Positions 44,812 to 54,302 of a stretch of DNA of 64,000 bases are shown here, in pieces (the first letter of the stretch is position 1; each line of letters begins with the position of its first letter). Where the stretch lies: the NCBI RefSeq assembly GCF_050753385.1, contig NZ_JBLZFZ010000022.1, positions 39,143-103,142 of the forward strand, in the 5' to 3' direction. The translations under genes were made by a program, and so were the position numbers. A model generated the notes under the pieces. That model saw only the letters and a program-made list of their open reading frames with translations. It did no database searches and was not told the origin of the DNA. Source of the stretch: Pantanalinema rosaneae. GTDB taxonomy: Bacteria > Cyanobacteriota > Cyanobacteriia > Leptolyngbyales > Leptolyngbyaceae.

Positions 44812-45573
44812 ATGAACCAAGCTTATTTCCGGTTTTATGGCTCCCTAAAAGATTTTCTGTCCCCAGATAGACGACAAACCACTATTGTTTATCAATTCAA
44901 AGACGCTGGCTCCATTAAAGACGCGATCGAATCCTTAGGTGTGCCCCACCCAGAAGTGGATTTGATTCTCGTCAATGGCGAATCGATTGATTTTGATTAT
45001 TTAGTGCAAGCGAACGATCGCATTAGTGTGTATCCCGCCTTTACCGCCTTAGATGTGTCCACGGTGACACGAGTTCGACCCACGTTCTCCCATCCATTGC
45101 GGTTTGTGGCGGATGTCCATTTAGGCAAACTGGCTACCTCCCTGCGGTTGTTGGGATTTGATACCTGGTATCACAATCAGGCAGATGATCCCCTCCTCGC
45201 TGAGATTTCTAGCCAAGAGGATCGCATCTTGTTAACCCAGGATCGCGGATTACTCAAACGCCGGATTGTCACCCGTGGCTATCTGGTGCGACACCATGAA
45301 GTCTATAGTCAGGTGGTTGAGGTACTGCAACGGTTTGAGCTATTTGATGCGATCGCTCCCATGACCCGTTGTTTACGCTGTAGTGGGGAATTAAACCTGG
45401 TGGATAAAGCCACGATTCAGTCGCAACTGGAACCTCTGACCCAACAGTATTACGACGAATTTTCCCAATGTCAAACCTGTAGTCAGATCTATTGGCAAGG
45501 TACACACTATCAACGATTACAAAACTTTGTTGATCGCGTCCGGCAAGCCGCTAATGCACCAGCATTGGTATAA
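44812..45573 (+). CDS. Ubiquitin-like plus Mut7-C RNase domain protein
   Basis: 253 residues. The N-terminal ThiS/ubiquitin-like beta-grasp domain (about 1-80: YFRFYGSLKDFLSPDRR ... DRISVYPAF) is followed by a Mut7-C PIN-like RNase domain (about 95-170: FVADVHLGKLATSLRLLGFDTWY and RILLTQDRGLLKRR). A zinc-ribbon with CLRC and CQTC closes the protein (about 185-235). This architecture is known from bacteria and is thought to act on RNA; the target is unknown. It lies six bases after malQ, and its 3' end overlaps the convergent gene by 23 bases. Confidence 0.9.
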   Translation: MNQAYFRFYGSLKDFLSPDRRQTTIVYQFKDAGSIKDAIESLGVPHPEVDLILVNGESIDFDYLVQANDRISVYPAFTALDVSTVTRVRPTFSHPLRFVADVHLGKLATSLRLLGFDTWYHNQADDPLLAEISSQEDRILLTQDRGLLKRRIVTRGYLVRHHEVYSQVVEVLQRFELFDAIAPMTRCLRCSGELNLVDKATIQSQLEPLTQQYYDEFSQCQTCSQIYWQGTHYQRLQNFVDRVRQAANAPALV

Positions 45574-47917
45574 ATTGCGTGACAGCTAGAAATCCGGCGA
45601 TCGCGGAGGTAATCAACGAAGTTACCGCCGTACCAAATAACCACCAGGTCGCCGTTACCGCCGTTTTCCGGGCTACTGCCATTTGCTGTCGGGCTTGCAG
45701 CTTCAGTGCTTCCACTCGTTGCTGTGCCTGCTGTTGCAACTGTTCTACTTGCTGAATTAGTTGCGATCGGGTTTGATCAAACTTTTGGATGACCGGCTGC
45801 ATCACCGCTTCTGGTAGTTCAGTTCCCAATTGCCGCACTGTATCTACGGCGGTCTCTGGTAAGGTGGCTGCCGCTCTGACAGCCCAGCGTCGCGGTGGTT
45901 TGCTAATTGTATAAACAGCCTGCTGAAGTGGACGTATTAAGGCGGTAACACTGGTGGCTGGCAGACTATGCTGCTGTATGAGGTGATGAATCACCTGTTG
46001 CCAATCAACCAACGTAATCAAGGAAGAAACCCCTGCCGGAACCGAGAGGGACTGCAAGACCTTCAGAAAATCCTGTTGAATAGCATTCACATCTAATGCC
46101 GCTAGTTCACTCTGTTGTAAGGTCTGTTGCAGATAATGGGTGAGAGCCTGAGTCACCTGCTCAGTCAGGTTGGCGATCGACCACTGAGATGATGATTCTG
46201 CTGGCTCAAATATAGACTGCCACACCTTTTCTGCTCGATCGCAAACTCGGTGAATTTGCTGTTCTGTCAAATCACCCCGATCGCTGAGCCACTGCTGCAT
46301 TGCTTCGCGATCGTAGTCCGGTAAATAGGGCTTCAGCAGGTTAGGGTCTACTTTCGCAGTTTTCAGCGATGTTTTTAATTGCCGCTTGATATTACGAGTA
46401 TTGAGCTTTTCCGAACTGTGCTTGAAGTAATCTGACCAGTCCTGCCAGAGGGTTTCCGCCTGAGCTTGCACCTGGATTTGCAAATCCTGAATTTCGCTGA
46501 TCAACCGATCGCGGCTAGTTTCCAGTTGGTCGAGTAGGGATGCGACTATGGCTTGATCCAGGTCTTCCCGTTCTAACAAGGGCTGACGTAAACAATCACG
46601 ATCGAGGGATTGTAATTGCGGTGTCCACTCCCGAATCGTCGTACCAGATTGCTCTAAACTACGCCGGAACTGCTTGTAAATCAGCTTTGGCTTTAGCGCT
46701 GTGATCGTGGTTGTTCTAAGATAATCCAGGATCGGCTGATTCATTTGCTGGAAGCGAGCCTGGGCGATCGTGTGAGTGACAGCCGCTAACACTTCTTGCC
46801 GGACTGCCTCTAAGCGATCGACGATTTTAGCGATCTTCCGAGCCGATAAATCCTGGCGTTGTTCCAGGATGGTCGTCAACTGATCAGAGGTGAGTTGAGA
46901 TAATTGTTGGTGGATCAAATGGGGATTCGCATCGACATCATAAATGACGGCTCTAAACTCCGATTTAATTGTTTTACGACTGAGCTGGGTTAAATCTGCA
47001 TTCAGTAAAAACTCTTCGACATCATCCTGAATAGTGCTGGTTGGTAGCACGAATGCACTAATTTTTTCCCATGTTTCACCAATCTGATCGGGGAAAACCC
47101 GCAAATAATCGATCACTCGTTGCACATCCAGATCAGACAAATCAATCCGACTACGCACTGCCTGTAGCAGTGGCTTGACATCGATCGCCCATGATTTAGA
47201 TGGCTCAGGATTCTGGGGTTGTTCTAAACGCTGTAATCGTCGATCGAGTTCCTCCAATGTTAATTCATTCGCCTGGGCAGATTTGAGGAAATTCAGGATA
47301 TCCGTATCCAAATTAGATGGCGCTGGTTGAGCCACTTGTCCGGCAGCTAAGGCAGGTTGCAACAACGTCTGTAAACTCTCCAGATTCGCAGCATTCAAAG
47401 CCTGTTGCGTCTCTCGAATCATCGCCAGTTCAGCCGTAATTTGTTGCTGTAAGCGTTCCTCGATCGCATCGGGTTGTCGCCCAACCACAAACTGAGTCAT
47501 CGTCTTGAGCCCCTGCCAGCCTAAGCCAATCACTTCTCCCACCGAACCGAGTAGAAACCCGATCGCAGATACCCCTAACCAACCCAATAACAACAGGTAA
47601 GCTGACCAAATCACGACCCCTAATACTGCTCCCAGCCAAGCACTCGTCGCCATACTCAGCTTGACTGCCAAGAAACAGGCGACAAATAACGCTAGATTCA
47701 CGCTGAGCAACGTAGCACCACCCAGAACCAACCCAATTGGACGACCAGACTCGGTTTTATTCGGATCATCATCCTGATTGGCACGATCGGAGGATGCCGC
47801 ACTTAATAAAGTGATGCCAGTCGCAATGCCTAGATTCGCCAGCAGCAGTTGCAGGGCAAAGGCGATTAGTAACCCTACAACTAACGTCATAATTAGGGAA
47901 GGATGGGAGTCGAGCAT
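45551..47917 (-). CDS. Large membrane protein with internal helical repeats
   Basis: 788 residues. The N-terminus (about 8-145) has four or more hydrophobic helices and the C-terminus has one or two (about 755-785). The middle (about 200-740) is charged and helical with at least three related units of about 65-75 residues, sharing the pattern L-x-x-R-x-DL....I..x.DrlE..R; examples are LEQRQDLSARKIAKIVDRLE and LSDRGDLTEQQIHRVCDRAE. I do not recognise a named family; similar cyanobacterial proteins exist as conserved hypotheticals. It starts two bases after the stop of the Lys-rich gene, so the two are one operon. ATG at 47917. Confidence 0.75.
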   Translation of the reverse strand: MLDSHPSLIMTLVVGLLIAFALQLLLANLGIATGITLLSAASSDRANQDDDPNKTESGRPIGLVLGGATLLSVNLALFVACFLAVKLSMATSAWLGAVLGVVIWSAYLLLLGWLGVSAIGFLLGSVGEVIGLGWQGLKTMTQFVVGRQPDAIEERLQQQITAELAMIRETQQALNAANLESLQTLLQPALAAGQVAQPAPSNLDTDILNFLKSAQANELTLEELDRRLQRLEQPQNPEPSKSWAIDVKPLLQAVRSRIDLSDLDVQRVIDYLRVFPDQIGETWEKISAFVLPTSTIQDDVEEFLLNADLTQLSRKTIKSEFRAVIYDVDANPHLIHQQLSQLTSDQLTTILEQRQDLSARKIAKIVDRLEAVRQEVLAAVTHTIAQARFQQMNQPILDYLRTTTITALKPKLIYKQFRRSLEQSGTTIREWTPQLQSLDRDCLRQPLLEREDLDQAIVASLLDQLETSRDRLISEIQDLQIQVQAQAETLWQDWSDYFKHSSEKLNTRNIKRQLKTSLKTAKVDPNLLKPYLPDYDREAMQQWLSDRGDLTEQQIHRVCDRAEKVWQSIFEPAESSSQWSIANLTEQVTQALTHYLQQTLQQSELAALDVNAIQQDFLKVLQSLSVPAGVSSLITLVDWQQVIHHLIQQHSLPATSVTALIRPLQQAVYTISKPPRRWAVRAAATLPETAVDTVRQLGTELPEAVMQPVIQKFDQTRSQLIQQVEQLQQQAQQRVEALKLQARQQMAVARKTAVTATWWLFGTAVTSLITSAIAGFLAVTQFIPMLVH

Positions 47918-47919
47918 GA

Positions 47920-48522
47920 TTAAGACTTCTTATGCTTTTTCTTACCGAGCTTCGCTTTTTTCAAGGCTTTCCTGGCAACGTCGATCGTGTCTACAGACGT
48001 TGATTCGACAGCTTCTTTGGTATCAGTGGCACGATCGCTGATGACATCAATCACGTTCGTCATCACTGGTTGTAACTCCTCAACTACTCCTTGAACTGGA
48101 TTGTGCTGGACTGTCTGTTTCGCCGTATCGATCGTGTTTGCTGTCACTTGTTCTACAGCGTCTTTTGCCTCATCAACGCGATCCGTCATCCCATTAAAGA
48201 CTTGAGCCACGGCAGGCTGTAACTCTTCAGCTACTTCCTTCACCGCATCCACTGTCCCCTGCACCGAAGGCTTACCATCAGCCAGAGCGTGTTTCACTGT
48301 AGCGACCGCCTGTTTGACCGAATCACCCAAGTTATCTAACCTGCCATCAGTTTGAGCAGATTCAGCAATTTTGGCGATCGCCGCCTGAACAATTTCTCCA
48401 ACTGCCGCTCCCACTAAAGCAGTGCCTAACTGACCCGCTTCAGTTCCCAAAATATTCATCTGACCAGAGTTTTGTTTCTGCTTTTTAGACCGCTTTTTCT
48501 TCCCTTTTTTCTTCTTTGCCAT
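47920..48522 (-). CDS. Lys-rich helical protein with internal duplication
   Basis: 200 residues with strongly basic ends (MAKKKKGKKKRSKKQ at the start, KKAKLGKKKHKKS at the end). Between them are a Gly/Ala hydrophobic segment (about 27-55) and two related amphipathic units (VKEVAEELQPAVAQVFNGMTD... and VQGVVEELQPVMTNVIDVISD...), each followed by a DTAKQ/DVARK-type helix. The pattern recalls LEA-like or histone-H1-like proteins. No enzyme motif is seen. It is the first gene of a two-gene operon with the repeat membrane protein. ATG at 48522 has GGAGCC upstream. Confidence 0.65.
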   Translation of the reverse strand: MAKKKKGKKKRSKKQKQNSGQMNILGTEAGQLGTALVGAAVGEIVQAAIAKIAESAQTDGRLDNLGDSVKQAVATVKHALADGKPSVQGTVDAVKEVAEELQPAVAQVFNGMTDRVDEAKDAVEQVTANTIDTAKQTVQHNPVQGVVEELQPVMTNVIDVISDRATDTKEAVESTSVDTIDVARKALKKAKLGKKKHKKS

Positions 48523-48677
48523 AAAAATTGGCTCCTACTCCAAATCTTTGAAAAACCTTTGATTCTGGAGTTTCCTAATATAAAGCTCAGTCACTAGAAA
48601 AACGTCTGTATTAGGAAGGAACTTTTTCCTTCCTTCAGGTACAGGATTCCGAATCAGATTTCTGACAATATTCCATT

Positions 48678-49124
48678 ATGAATACTGTTGAACGATTAGC
48701 TACTCTCAATCGCATTCGCAGGCTGAGTCGGTTCATGGACGCAGCCATTCGGATTCCGGGTACCAAGTTTCGGATTGGGCTAGACCCGATTATTAGTTTA
48801 GTTCCGGGGGCTGGGGATTTAATTAGTGCCGGTTTCTCAACTTACTTAATTTTCTTAGCGGCTCGATTTAAGTTGCCAACCAGCGTTCTAGCCTGGATGA
48901 TTTTTAATATTGGTTTAGAAGCCGTTGTCGGAACTGTCCCGTTAATTGGCGACCTATTTGATGCCTTTTTTAAGTCTAATATTCGTAACTTAGCCCTTCT
49001 AGAACAGCATCTCCAAACCGTAGCGCCAGAACTGGGTAAGGCAGATCCCCTTGATCTCACAAGTGCGAATGTGGTCAATTCAGTTGATCACTCTAAGAAA
49101 TTAGAAGAGGTCGGGATTCGTTAG
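48678..49124 (+). CDS. DUF4112 membrane protein
   Basis: 148 residues with the DUF4112 signature: LDPIISLVPGAGDLISAGFSTYLI (about 35-58) and PLIGDLFDAFFKSNIRNLALLEQHL (about 90-114), with two or three hydrophobic helices. Function of the family is unknown. It is divergent from the Lys-rich protein gene; the 155 bases between must hold both promoters. ATG at 48678. Confidence 0.88.
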   Translation: MNTVERLATLNRIRRLSRFMDAAIRIPGTKFRIGLDPIISLVPGAGDLISAGFSTYLIFLAARFKLPTSVLAWMIFNIGLEAVVGTVPLIGDLFDAFFKSNIRNLALLEQHLQTVAPELGKADPLDLTSANVVNSVDHSKKLEEVGIR

Positions 49125-49147
49125 ACTCGATCGCCAGAATTAACTAC

Positions 49148-50455
49148 CTACGATTGACTAAAGAACTGTTCATTCGATCGCTTGACTCGGGCAATCCAGT
49201 CTTTGTAGGAGTTGAGGATTTGTGAGTAGGGAACAGTGCTATCAAACACTAATTCCGCCAGGGGTGGAGGGAAAATTTTCGGAAATAATGGGTGCAACAC
49301 CTTTGCCAATTGTTCTCGCAAAATAAACTCAATAAATAACCGCGTTGTAGTTGGAAAGGCATAATCACTGATTTCCGTTAAGGCATGGGCATCGGTCAGT
49401 CGCCGTTCCGTAAATTGGGCGATCGCCTGTCCCGAATCATCACCATATTCTCGTAGCAAATTATCCAGAATCACCACATCTTCCAACGCCGAATTGCACC
49501 CTTGCCCCAACGCTGGGGATACCGCATGAGCCGCATCGCCAATAATTAACACACTGTCACCATAGTGATAACGGTTGCATCGGATGGTTAGAACTCGGGC
49601 AACCGGATGTTCCAAAATCATTGCTGCATCATCAACAGACATCATCTGTCCCACTTCGGCAAACCGCTGTTGAAAGAATTCAAGCAAGGCTTCTGGAGTG
49701 GTGCGATCGCTCAGGGGATTGCGATGATAGGGAAATAGAATCACTCCACTGAGCGAACTATCTCGTTGAGACAACAACATGACTAATGTGCCATCTGATG
49801 TGCGCCAGGTCTGAATTTTGTTTGGTTCCAACTCAATGCCTAATTTAGGATCGGGTGGCGGCAAGACGATCGATTTATAGGCATTTGGGACGTACTTCTG
49901 TTCCACTTCAACCTGATGGGCGGCAACCAGTTGTTCTCGTACCGTGGAATTCGCCCCATCTGCCCCAATTAATAAGTCATACTCGACCGTAAAGGTCTCA
50001 GGCGACTCGGTATGAACAGTTTGAAAGGTAGCGACTTTAGCGGCTAGATCTAACTCAGTACACTGACAGTTAAACCGGATCGTCAGGCGGGGATCGGGTT
50101 GTAATTGCGCTAACTGTTCCAATAACACAATCACTAAACGAGTGCGATCGAGGGTAATTAATGGCTGCTTCCGCTTGGTTTCCCGGCGTTTTCCATTCGT
50201 CTGGTGAAACACCGTCCCGACCATTTTCACACTCACTGCATCAATCTCTGCTGCCACACTGGGGATTGGCTTTAAGGCATCCATCCCGCGATCGTTGAGC
50301 GAGATCGGAAAGGTTCTTGCCGTAGAAAAGTCTGTCTGCCGGGGATCAGGGCGACGATCGTATAACGCCACCTGATATTGTTCTCCCTGCCGCAGCAGGT
50401 AATGTGCCAGTAATACACCACTGGGACCCGCACCGACAATGACCACTCGCTTCAT
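49148..50455 (-). CDS. FAD-dependent monooxygenase (kynurenine-3-monooxygenase/UbiH type)
   Basis: 435 residues of the group A flavoprotein hydroxylase family. The N-terminal dinucleotide-binding GAGPSGVLLAHYL (8-20), the middle DLLIGADGANSTVREQL with the DG motif (about 160-175), and VLIIGDAAHAVSPALGQGCNSALED (about 298-322) are all present. It hydroxylates an aromatic substrate with NAD(P)H and O2; the overall shape is nearest to kynurenine 3-monooxygenase, but no other kynurenine genes are here. ATG at 50455. Confidence 0.88.
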   Translation of the reverse strand: MKRVVIVGAGPSGVLLAHYLLRQGEQYQVALYDRRPDPRQTDFSTARTFPISLNDRGMDALKPIPSVAAEIDAVSVKMVGTVFHQTNGKRRETKRKQPLITLDRTRLVIVLLEQLAQLQPDPRLTIRFNCQCTELDLAAKVATFQTVHTESPETFTVEYDLLIGADGANSTVREQLVAAHQVEVEQKYVPNAYKSIVLPPPDPKLGIELEPNKIQTWRTSDGTLVMLLSQRDSSLSGVILFPYHRNPLSDRTTPEALLEFFQQRFAEVGQMMSVDDAAMILEHPVARVLTIRCNRYHYGDSVLIIGDAAHAVSPALGQGCNSALEDVVILDNLLREYGDDSGQAIAQFTERRLTDAHALTEISDYAFPTTTRLFIEFILREQLAKVLHPLFPKIFPPPLAELVFDSTVPYSQILNSYKDWIARVKRSNEQFFSQS

Positions 50456-50662
50456 TAGGGTGTTCCTGCTGCTAGAGTCCGACGCGATCGATTCTAGAAT
50501 ACTGCCATCAGCGATAAAAGATCGGTGGCATTAGCCGACCAGCATGGGTAAATAGTGATAGAGGAATGCGAACAAAATCGCTTCCAGCTAAAATTGCAAG
50601 GGGCAGACTTTTTGCCATTTACTGTGGGAACGTCACCTGTCCAGTCCTCCATCTGAAACCGT

Positions 50663-51730
50663 ATGCACAAGACCTCTGATCTCCATGTTGTTGAAACCCG
50701 CCCCTTACTGAGTCCGGCGTTTATTCACAGTGAGCTACCCATGACCGATGCCGCCTCGGATCTGGTCGCTGCCACCCGCGATCGCATCCGCCAAATTCTG
50801 CAAGGGCAAGATCGTCGAGTGTTAGTGATTGTTGGACCTTGTTCCATTCATGATGTGGGGGCAGCGCATGAGTATGGAGAGAAACTAGCGCGGTTACGCT
50901 CCGAACTGGCAGATCAGCTTGAGATCGTCATGCGGGTTTATTTTGAGAAACCTCGAACCACCACGGGCTGGAAAGGATTAATCAATGATCCCCACTTAGA
51001 TGGCAGCTACGACATTAATACGGGACTGCGCCGCGCCCGTGAATTGCTGCTGGATCTGGCTCACATGGGATTACCTGCCGCCACGGAATTGCTTGACCCC
51101 ATTATTCCTCAGTACATCGCTGACGTAGTATCGTGGACGGCGATCGGGGCACGCACCACCGAAAGCCAAACTCACCGCGAAATGGCATCCGGGTTATCCA
51201 TGCCGGTTGGCTTCAAAAATGGCACCGATGGCAGCTTTGGCATTGCGATTAATGCCATGTTGTCCGCCAGCCATCCTCACCGCTTTTTAGGGATTAATGC
51301 CCACGGGCTTGCCAGTATTGTCACTACGACCGGAAATCCAGATGGTCATTTAGTTCTGCGGGGAGGCAAACAGGGAGCGAATTTCACAGCCGCCTATATT
51401 GAAAAAGCGGTCGTTGAACTGAATCAACATGAATTAAATTCTCGCGTCATGGTCGATTGCAGCCACGACAACTCTGGTAAGGACTATCGCCAACAACCTG
51501 TGGTTTTGCAAAATATTGCCAAACAGATTGCGGAAGGTTCACCCCATATTATGGGCGTGATGATTGAAAGTCATTTGGTCGCTGGCAATCAACGCATTCC
51601 CAAGGATCTGAGCCAACTGACCTACGGACAAAGCATTACCGATGGTTGTGTGGATTTTGCGACCACCACGGACATGTTACACACCCTGGCGGCAGCAGTC
51701 AGTAGCGATCGCTTACAACTGATCCCCTAA
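50663..51730 (+). CDS. aroF: 3-deoxy-7-phosphoheptulonate (DAHP) synthase, class I
   Basis: 355 residues, normal for the AroF/G/H-type enzyme that condenses phosphoenolpyruvate and erythrose 4-phosphate as the first step of the shikimate pathway. Motifs: VIVGPCSIHD with the metal Cys near 60, MRVYFEKPRTTTGWKGLINDP, PVGFKNGTDG, VDCSHDNSGKD, MIESHLVAGNQ and DGCVDF. The N-terminal extension (about 1-30) is the regulatory arm of the feedback-sensitive group; which amino acid inhibits it cannot be told. ATG at 50663. A strong inverted repeat follows the stop codon. Confidence 0.96.
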   Translation: MHKTSDLHVVETRPLLSPAFIHSELPMTDAASDLVAATRDRIRQILQGQDRRVLVIVGPCSIHDVGAAHEYGEKLARLRSELADQLEIVMRVYFEKPRTTTGWKGLINDPHLDGSYDINTGLRRARELLLDLAHMGLPAATELLDPIIPQYIADVVSWTAIGARTTESQTHREMASGLSMPVGFKNGTDGSFGIAINAMLSASHPHRFLGINAHGLASIVTTTGNPDGHLVLRGGKQGANFTAAYIEKAVVELNQHELNSRVMVDCSHDNSGKDYRQQPVVLQNIAKQIAEGSPHIMGVMIESHLVAGNQRIPKDLSQLTYGQSITDGCVDFATTTDMLHTLAAAVSSDRLQLIP

Positions 51731-51755
51731 TTCTCCGCCGTCATTACCGCCATGT

Positions 51756-51800
51756 TGTCCCCAATTGTTCAAGAGATTCGTAGATCTGAAATTGGGGACA
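51756..51800. repeat. Perfect 11-base inverted repeat after the DAHP synthase gene
   Basis: TGTCCCCAATT (51756-51766) and AATTGGGGACA (51790-51800), with AGAT/ATCT as an inner pair. It begins 25 bases after the stop codon and has no T-run, so it is either an mRNA-stabilising hairpin, a weak terminator or a relic of a dispersed palindrome. Confidence 0.6.
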
Positions 51801-51893
51801 GATCCCCTTGTTGGTAGCAGCATTTGATCACACTCAAAGTCGTGAGCCTGAGTCTATTAGATCCTAGTCAACCAGGCTCGCAAGTAGGAACGC

Positions 51894-52931
51894 ATGTCCG
51901 TCAGTCTAGCCACATCTGATTTTTTGCAGACCTCAGGATTAATCTTGGATGTCCGCAGTCCCGCCGAGTATCAGCAAGGTCATATCCCTGGAGCCACCAG
52001 TTTTCCCTTATTTGACAATGACGAGCGGGCAAAGGTAGGCACCTGTTATAAGCAGCAGGGGCGGGAAGCCGCGATCGAACTGGGTCTAGATCTGGTTGGC
52101 CCGAAGCTGGCAACCTTTGTGCGACAAGCCAAACACCTGGCTCCCGATCGCCAATTGCGAATTCACTGCTGGCGCGGTGGGATGCGGAGTGGCAGCATGG
52201 CATGGTTACTGGAAACGGCAGGGTTTCAGGTGACACTGCTCGATCGGGGCTACAAAGGCTTTCGGCAATGGGTGCGCGATACCCTGGCAATCCCTCGTCC
52301 AATCTGGACGCTTGGCGGCATGACTGGAACGGGCAAAACCGAAATTCTGGCAGTTCTAGCCGCTCAGGGTGAGCAAATTCTCGATCTGGAAGCGCTGGCA
52401 AACCATCGGGGTAGTAGTTACGGGGCATTAGGTCTGCCGCCCCAACCCTCTACCGAACATTTTGAAAATTTGCTCGCGATCGCCTGGGCAAACTTTGATC
52501 CCGCTCGTCCAATTTGGATCGAAGCTGAAGGTCGGATGGTAGGAACCTGCCGGATTCCCAACGAACTGTTTCACCAGATGCTTGCTGCCCCGATTTTTCA
52601 GATTGAGCGATCGCGCTCTGAACGGATTAAATTATTGCTGAACGGATACGGGGCATCTGATCCCGATCAATTAATTCTGGCAACGGAACGCTTAAACAAA
52701 CGATTAGGGCACGAACGCACTCAACAAGCGGTTGCCGCGATTCGTCAGGGCGATTTAGCCGCCGCGATCGCGATCGTTTTGGATTATTACGACAAGACTT
52801 ATTTATATGATCTAAACCGTCGCCAGGTCGCGATCGCATCGATTAATGTAGCTGGGCTAACCGCTATGGCTAGCGCTCAAATGTTGATTGAACATGCCAA
52901 ACAGCGAACCCAAAATCCCTTAACGGCTTAA
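51894..52931 (+). CDS. mnmH: tRNA 2-selenouridine synthase
   Basis: 345 residues. The rhodanese domain (about 5-130) has the catalytic Cys92 in HCWRGGMRSGS, and the P-loop GMTGTGKTE at 142-150 follows. This is the MnmH/SelU architecture, replacing sulfur by selenium in 2-thiouridine of tRNA anticodons via a geranylated intermediate. It requires selenophosphate; no selD is in the window. ATG at 51894. The next gene's ATG follows after 21 bases. Confidence 0.93.
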   Translation: MSVSLATSDFLQTSGLILDVRSPAEYQQGHIPGATSFPLFDNDERAKVGTCYKQQGREAAIELGLDLVGPKLATFVRQAKHLAPDRQLRIHCWRGGMRSGSMAWLLETAGFQVTLLDRGYKGFRQWVRDTLAIPRPIWTLGGMTGTGKTEILAVLAAQGEQILDLEALANHRGSSYGALGLPPQPSTEHFENLLAIAWANFDPARPIWIEAEGRMVGTCRIPNELFHQMLAAPIFQIERSRSERIKLLLNGYGASDPDQLILATERLNKRLGHERTQQAVAAIRQGDLAAAIAIVLDYYDKTYLYDLNRRQVAIASINVAGLTAMASAQMLIEHAKQRTQNPLTA

Positions 52932-52952
52932 TTGATAATTTGTTTTCTAGTT

Positions 52953-53918
52953 ATGGAACAACCCTCTCGGTTATTAACGAAACTAGGTCAACGACTATTT
53001 ACCAACTCGGTAGACTGTGATCAATTCATTCATAGTTTGGTTGCTCCAAAACCGTTTAATCCCTGTATTTTATGGTGTCAGGAGAAGCCAGAAACCCCAC
53101 CATTTCAGCTAGAGTCTCCCCTATCCTGGCAACCTGAGTTTATCGATCGTCTGACCCTCGGACAAAAGCCAGGACAACATCCTTTACATGACCAGGGAGC
53201 CTTTTATTGTCTGGATTTCTCCTCTGTATTTGCGGTTTCCGTCCTGTTAGCCATTTCTCAGTTGCAACGGACGGCGATCGTCGATATGTGTGCCTCTCCG
53301 GGTGGGAAAAGTATTTTTGCCTGGACGGCTCTGCAACCCCAGCTATTGATTAGTAATGAAGTGATTGGGAAGCGATCGGCGGCATTAATCAGTAATCTCA
53401 AACGCTGTCGGATTCAGCCTACTTTAGTGACTCGCTGTGATTCTAAAATCCTGGCAGCCGAAATTCCCCAAACGGCATCCCTTGTCTTAGTCGATGCCCC
53501 CTGTACTGGACAATCGTTAATCGCCAAAGGGGGAAAAGCGCCCGGTTGCTTTCATCCGGTCACGATTAACAACAATGCCAATCGGCAGAAACGCATTCTC
53601 GCCAACTCTGCCCAGGTAGTCGCGCCCCAGGGCTACTTAGCCTATATGACCTGCGCCTACTCGCCCGAGGAAAATGAACAGGTTGCAGAGTGGTTTCTGG
53701 AACGATTTCCCCAATTCCAGGCGGTAACAGTCCCCCATTTAACCGATTATCAATCCCAGCTCACTACCCTGCCTTGCTACCGCATGTTTCCCCAGCAAGG
53801 ATTGGGAGCCGGAGCATTCACCATGTTGTTGCAGAACACAACGATCGGGCAGCCCCAGGCACTACCGGACAGCTTCCTCACTCACCCGGGAACCAGCTTA
53901 ATCAATTCTTCTAATTAA
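52953..53918 (+). CDS. Nop2/Sun-type RNA cytosine-5 methyltransferase
   Basis: 321 residues of the NOL1/NOP2/RsmF-like family. DMCASPGGKSIFAW is the SAM-binding motif, VLVDAPCTGQS the motif IV with the product-release Cys, and YMTCAYSPEENEQVAEWFLE motif VI with the catalytic Cys. It probably makes 5-methylcytosine in rRNA or tRNA. I take ATG at 52953; the open frame goes back to 52932 but only with a TTG. No PUA or NusB-like N-terminal extension is present. Close downstream of mnmH. Confidence 0.9.
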   Translation: MEQPSRLLTKLGQRLFTNSVDCDQFIHSLVAPKPFNPCILWCQEKPETPPFQLESPLSWQPEFIDRLTLGQKPGQHPLHDQGAFYCLDFSSVFAVSVLLAISQLQRTAIVDMCASPGGKSIFAWTALQPQLLISNEVIGKRSAALISNLKRCRIQPTLVTRCDSKILAAEIPQTASLVLVDAPCTGQSLIAKGGKAPGCFHPVTINNNANRQKRILANSAQVVAPQGYLAYMTCAYSPEENEQVAEWFLERFPQFQAVTVPHLTDYQSQLTTLPCYRMFPQQGLGAGAFTMLLQNTTIGQPQALPDSFLTHPGTSLINSSN

Positions 53919-54057
53919 ACCCACAATCTCTATCGACAAACAGTTGTTTTCCGGCAACAAATCCGCAAATTTGTGGCATACTCAACGTATCGGAATTTAA
54001 TCCGGTAAGTCGGTAGGGTTTAAGTAGATTACTTAGCTAGAGTCTAGGAGTTTTGCC

Positions 54058-54288
54058 GTGTTTACCCCTTCTCAGTTCTCCAATGCCGTGATTCCTGCGG
54101 CTCCATCGATCGCTGATCAGCCGTCTTGGTCACTCCAGCGTCGCCGATCCACCGTTGTACGACCACTTATGCCCAAGTCCATTGCCAACGATGCTTTGCC
54201 CACTCAGGATTTCCAGCATTTCCGGCAACCGGAATTAGCCCGGTTTTATGCCATCGTTCTCAGCCAGGGTGGACGCATTGGTTGCTAA
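54058..54288 (+). CDS. Small hypothetical protein, GTG start
   Basis: 76 residues beginning MFTPSQFSNAV with Arg-rich middle (SLQRRRSTVVRPLMPKS) and C-terminal RFYAIVLSQGGRIGC. The GTG at 54058 has TAGGAG seven bases upstream, which makes translation likely. I do not recognise a family. It stands alone and converges with the epimerase gene; the short gap contains a TTGAG/CTCAA dyad around a HIP1 site. Confidence 0.55.
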   Translation: MFTPSQFSNAVIPAAPSIADQPSWSLQRRRSTVVRPLMPKSIANDALPTQDFQHFRQPELARFYAIVLSQGGRIGC

Positions 54289-54302
54289 ATTGAGCGATCG
54301 CC

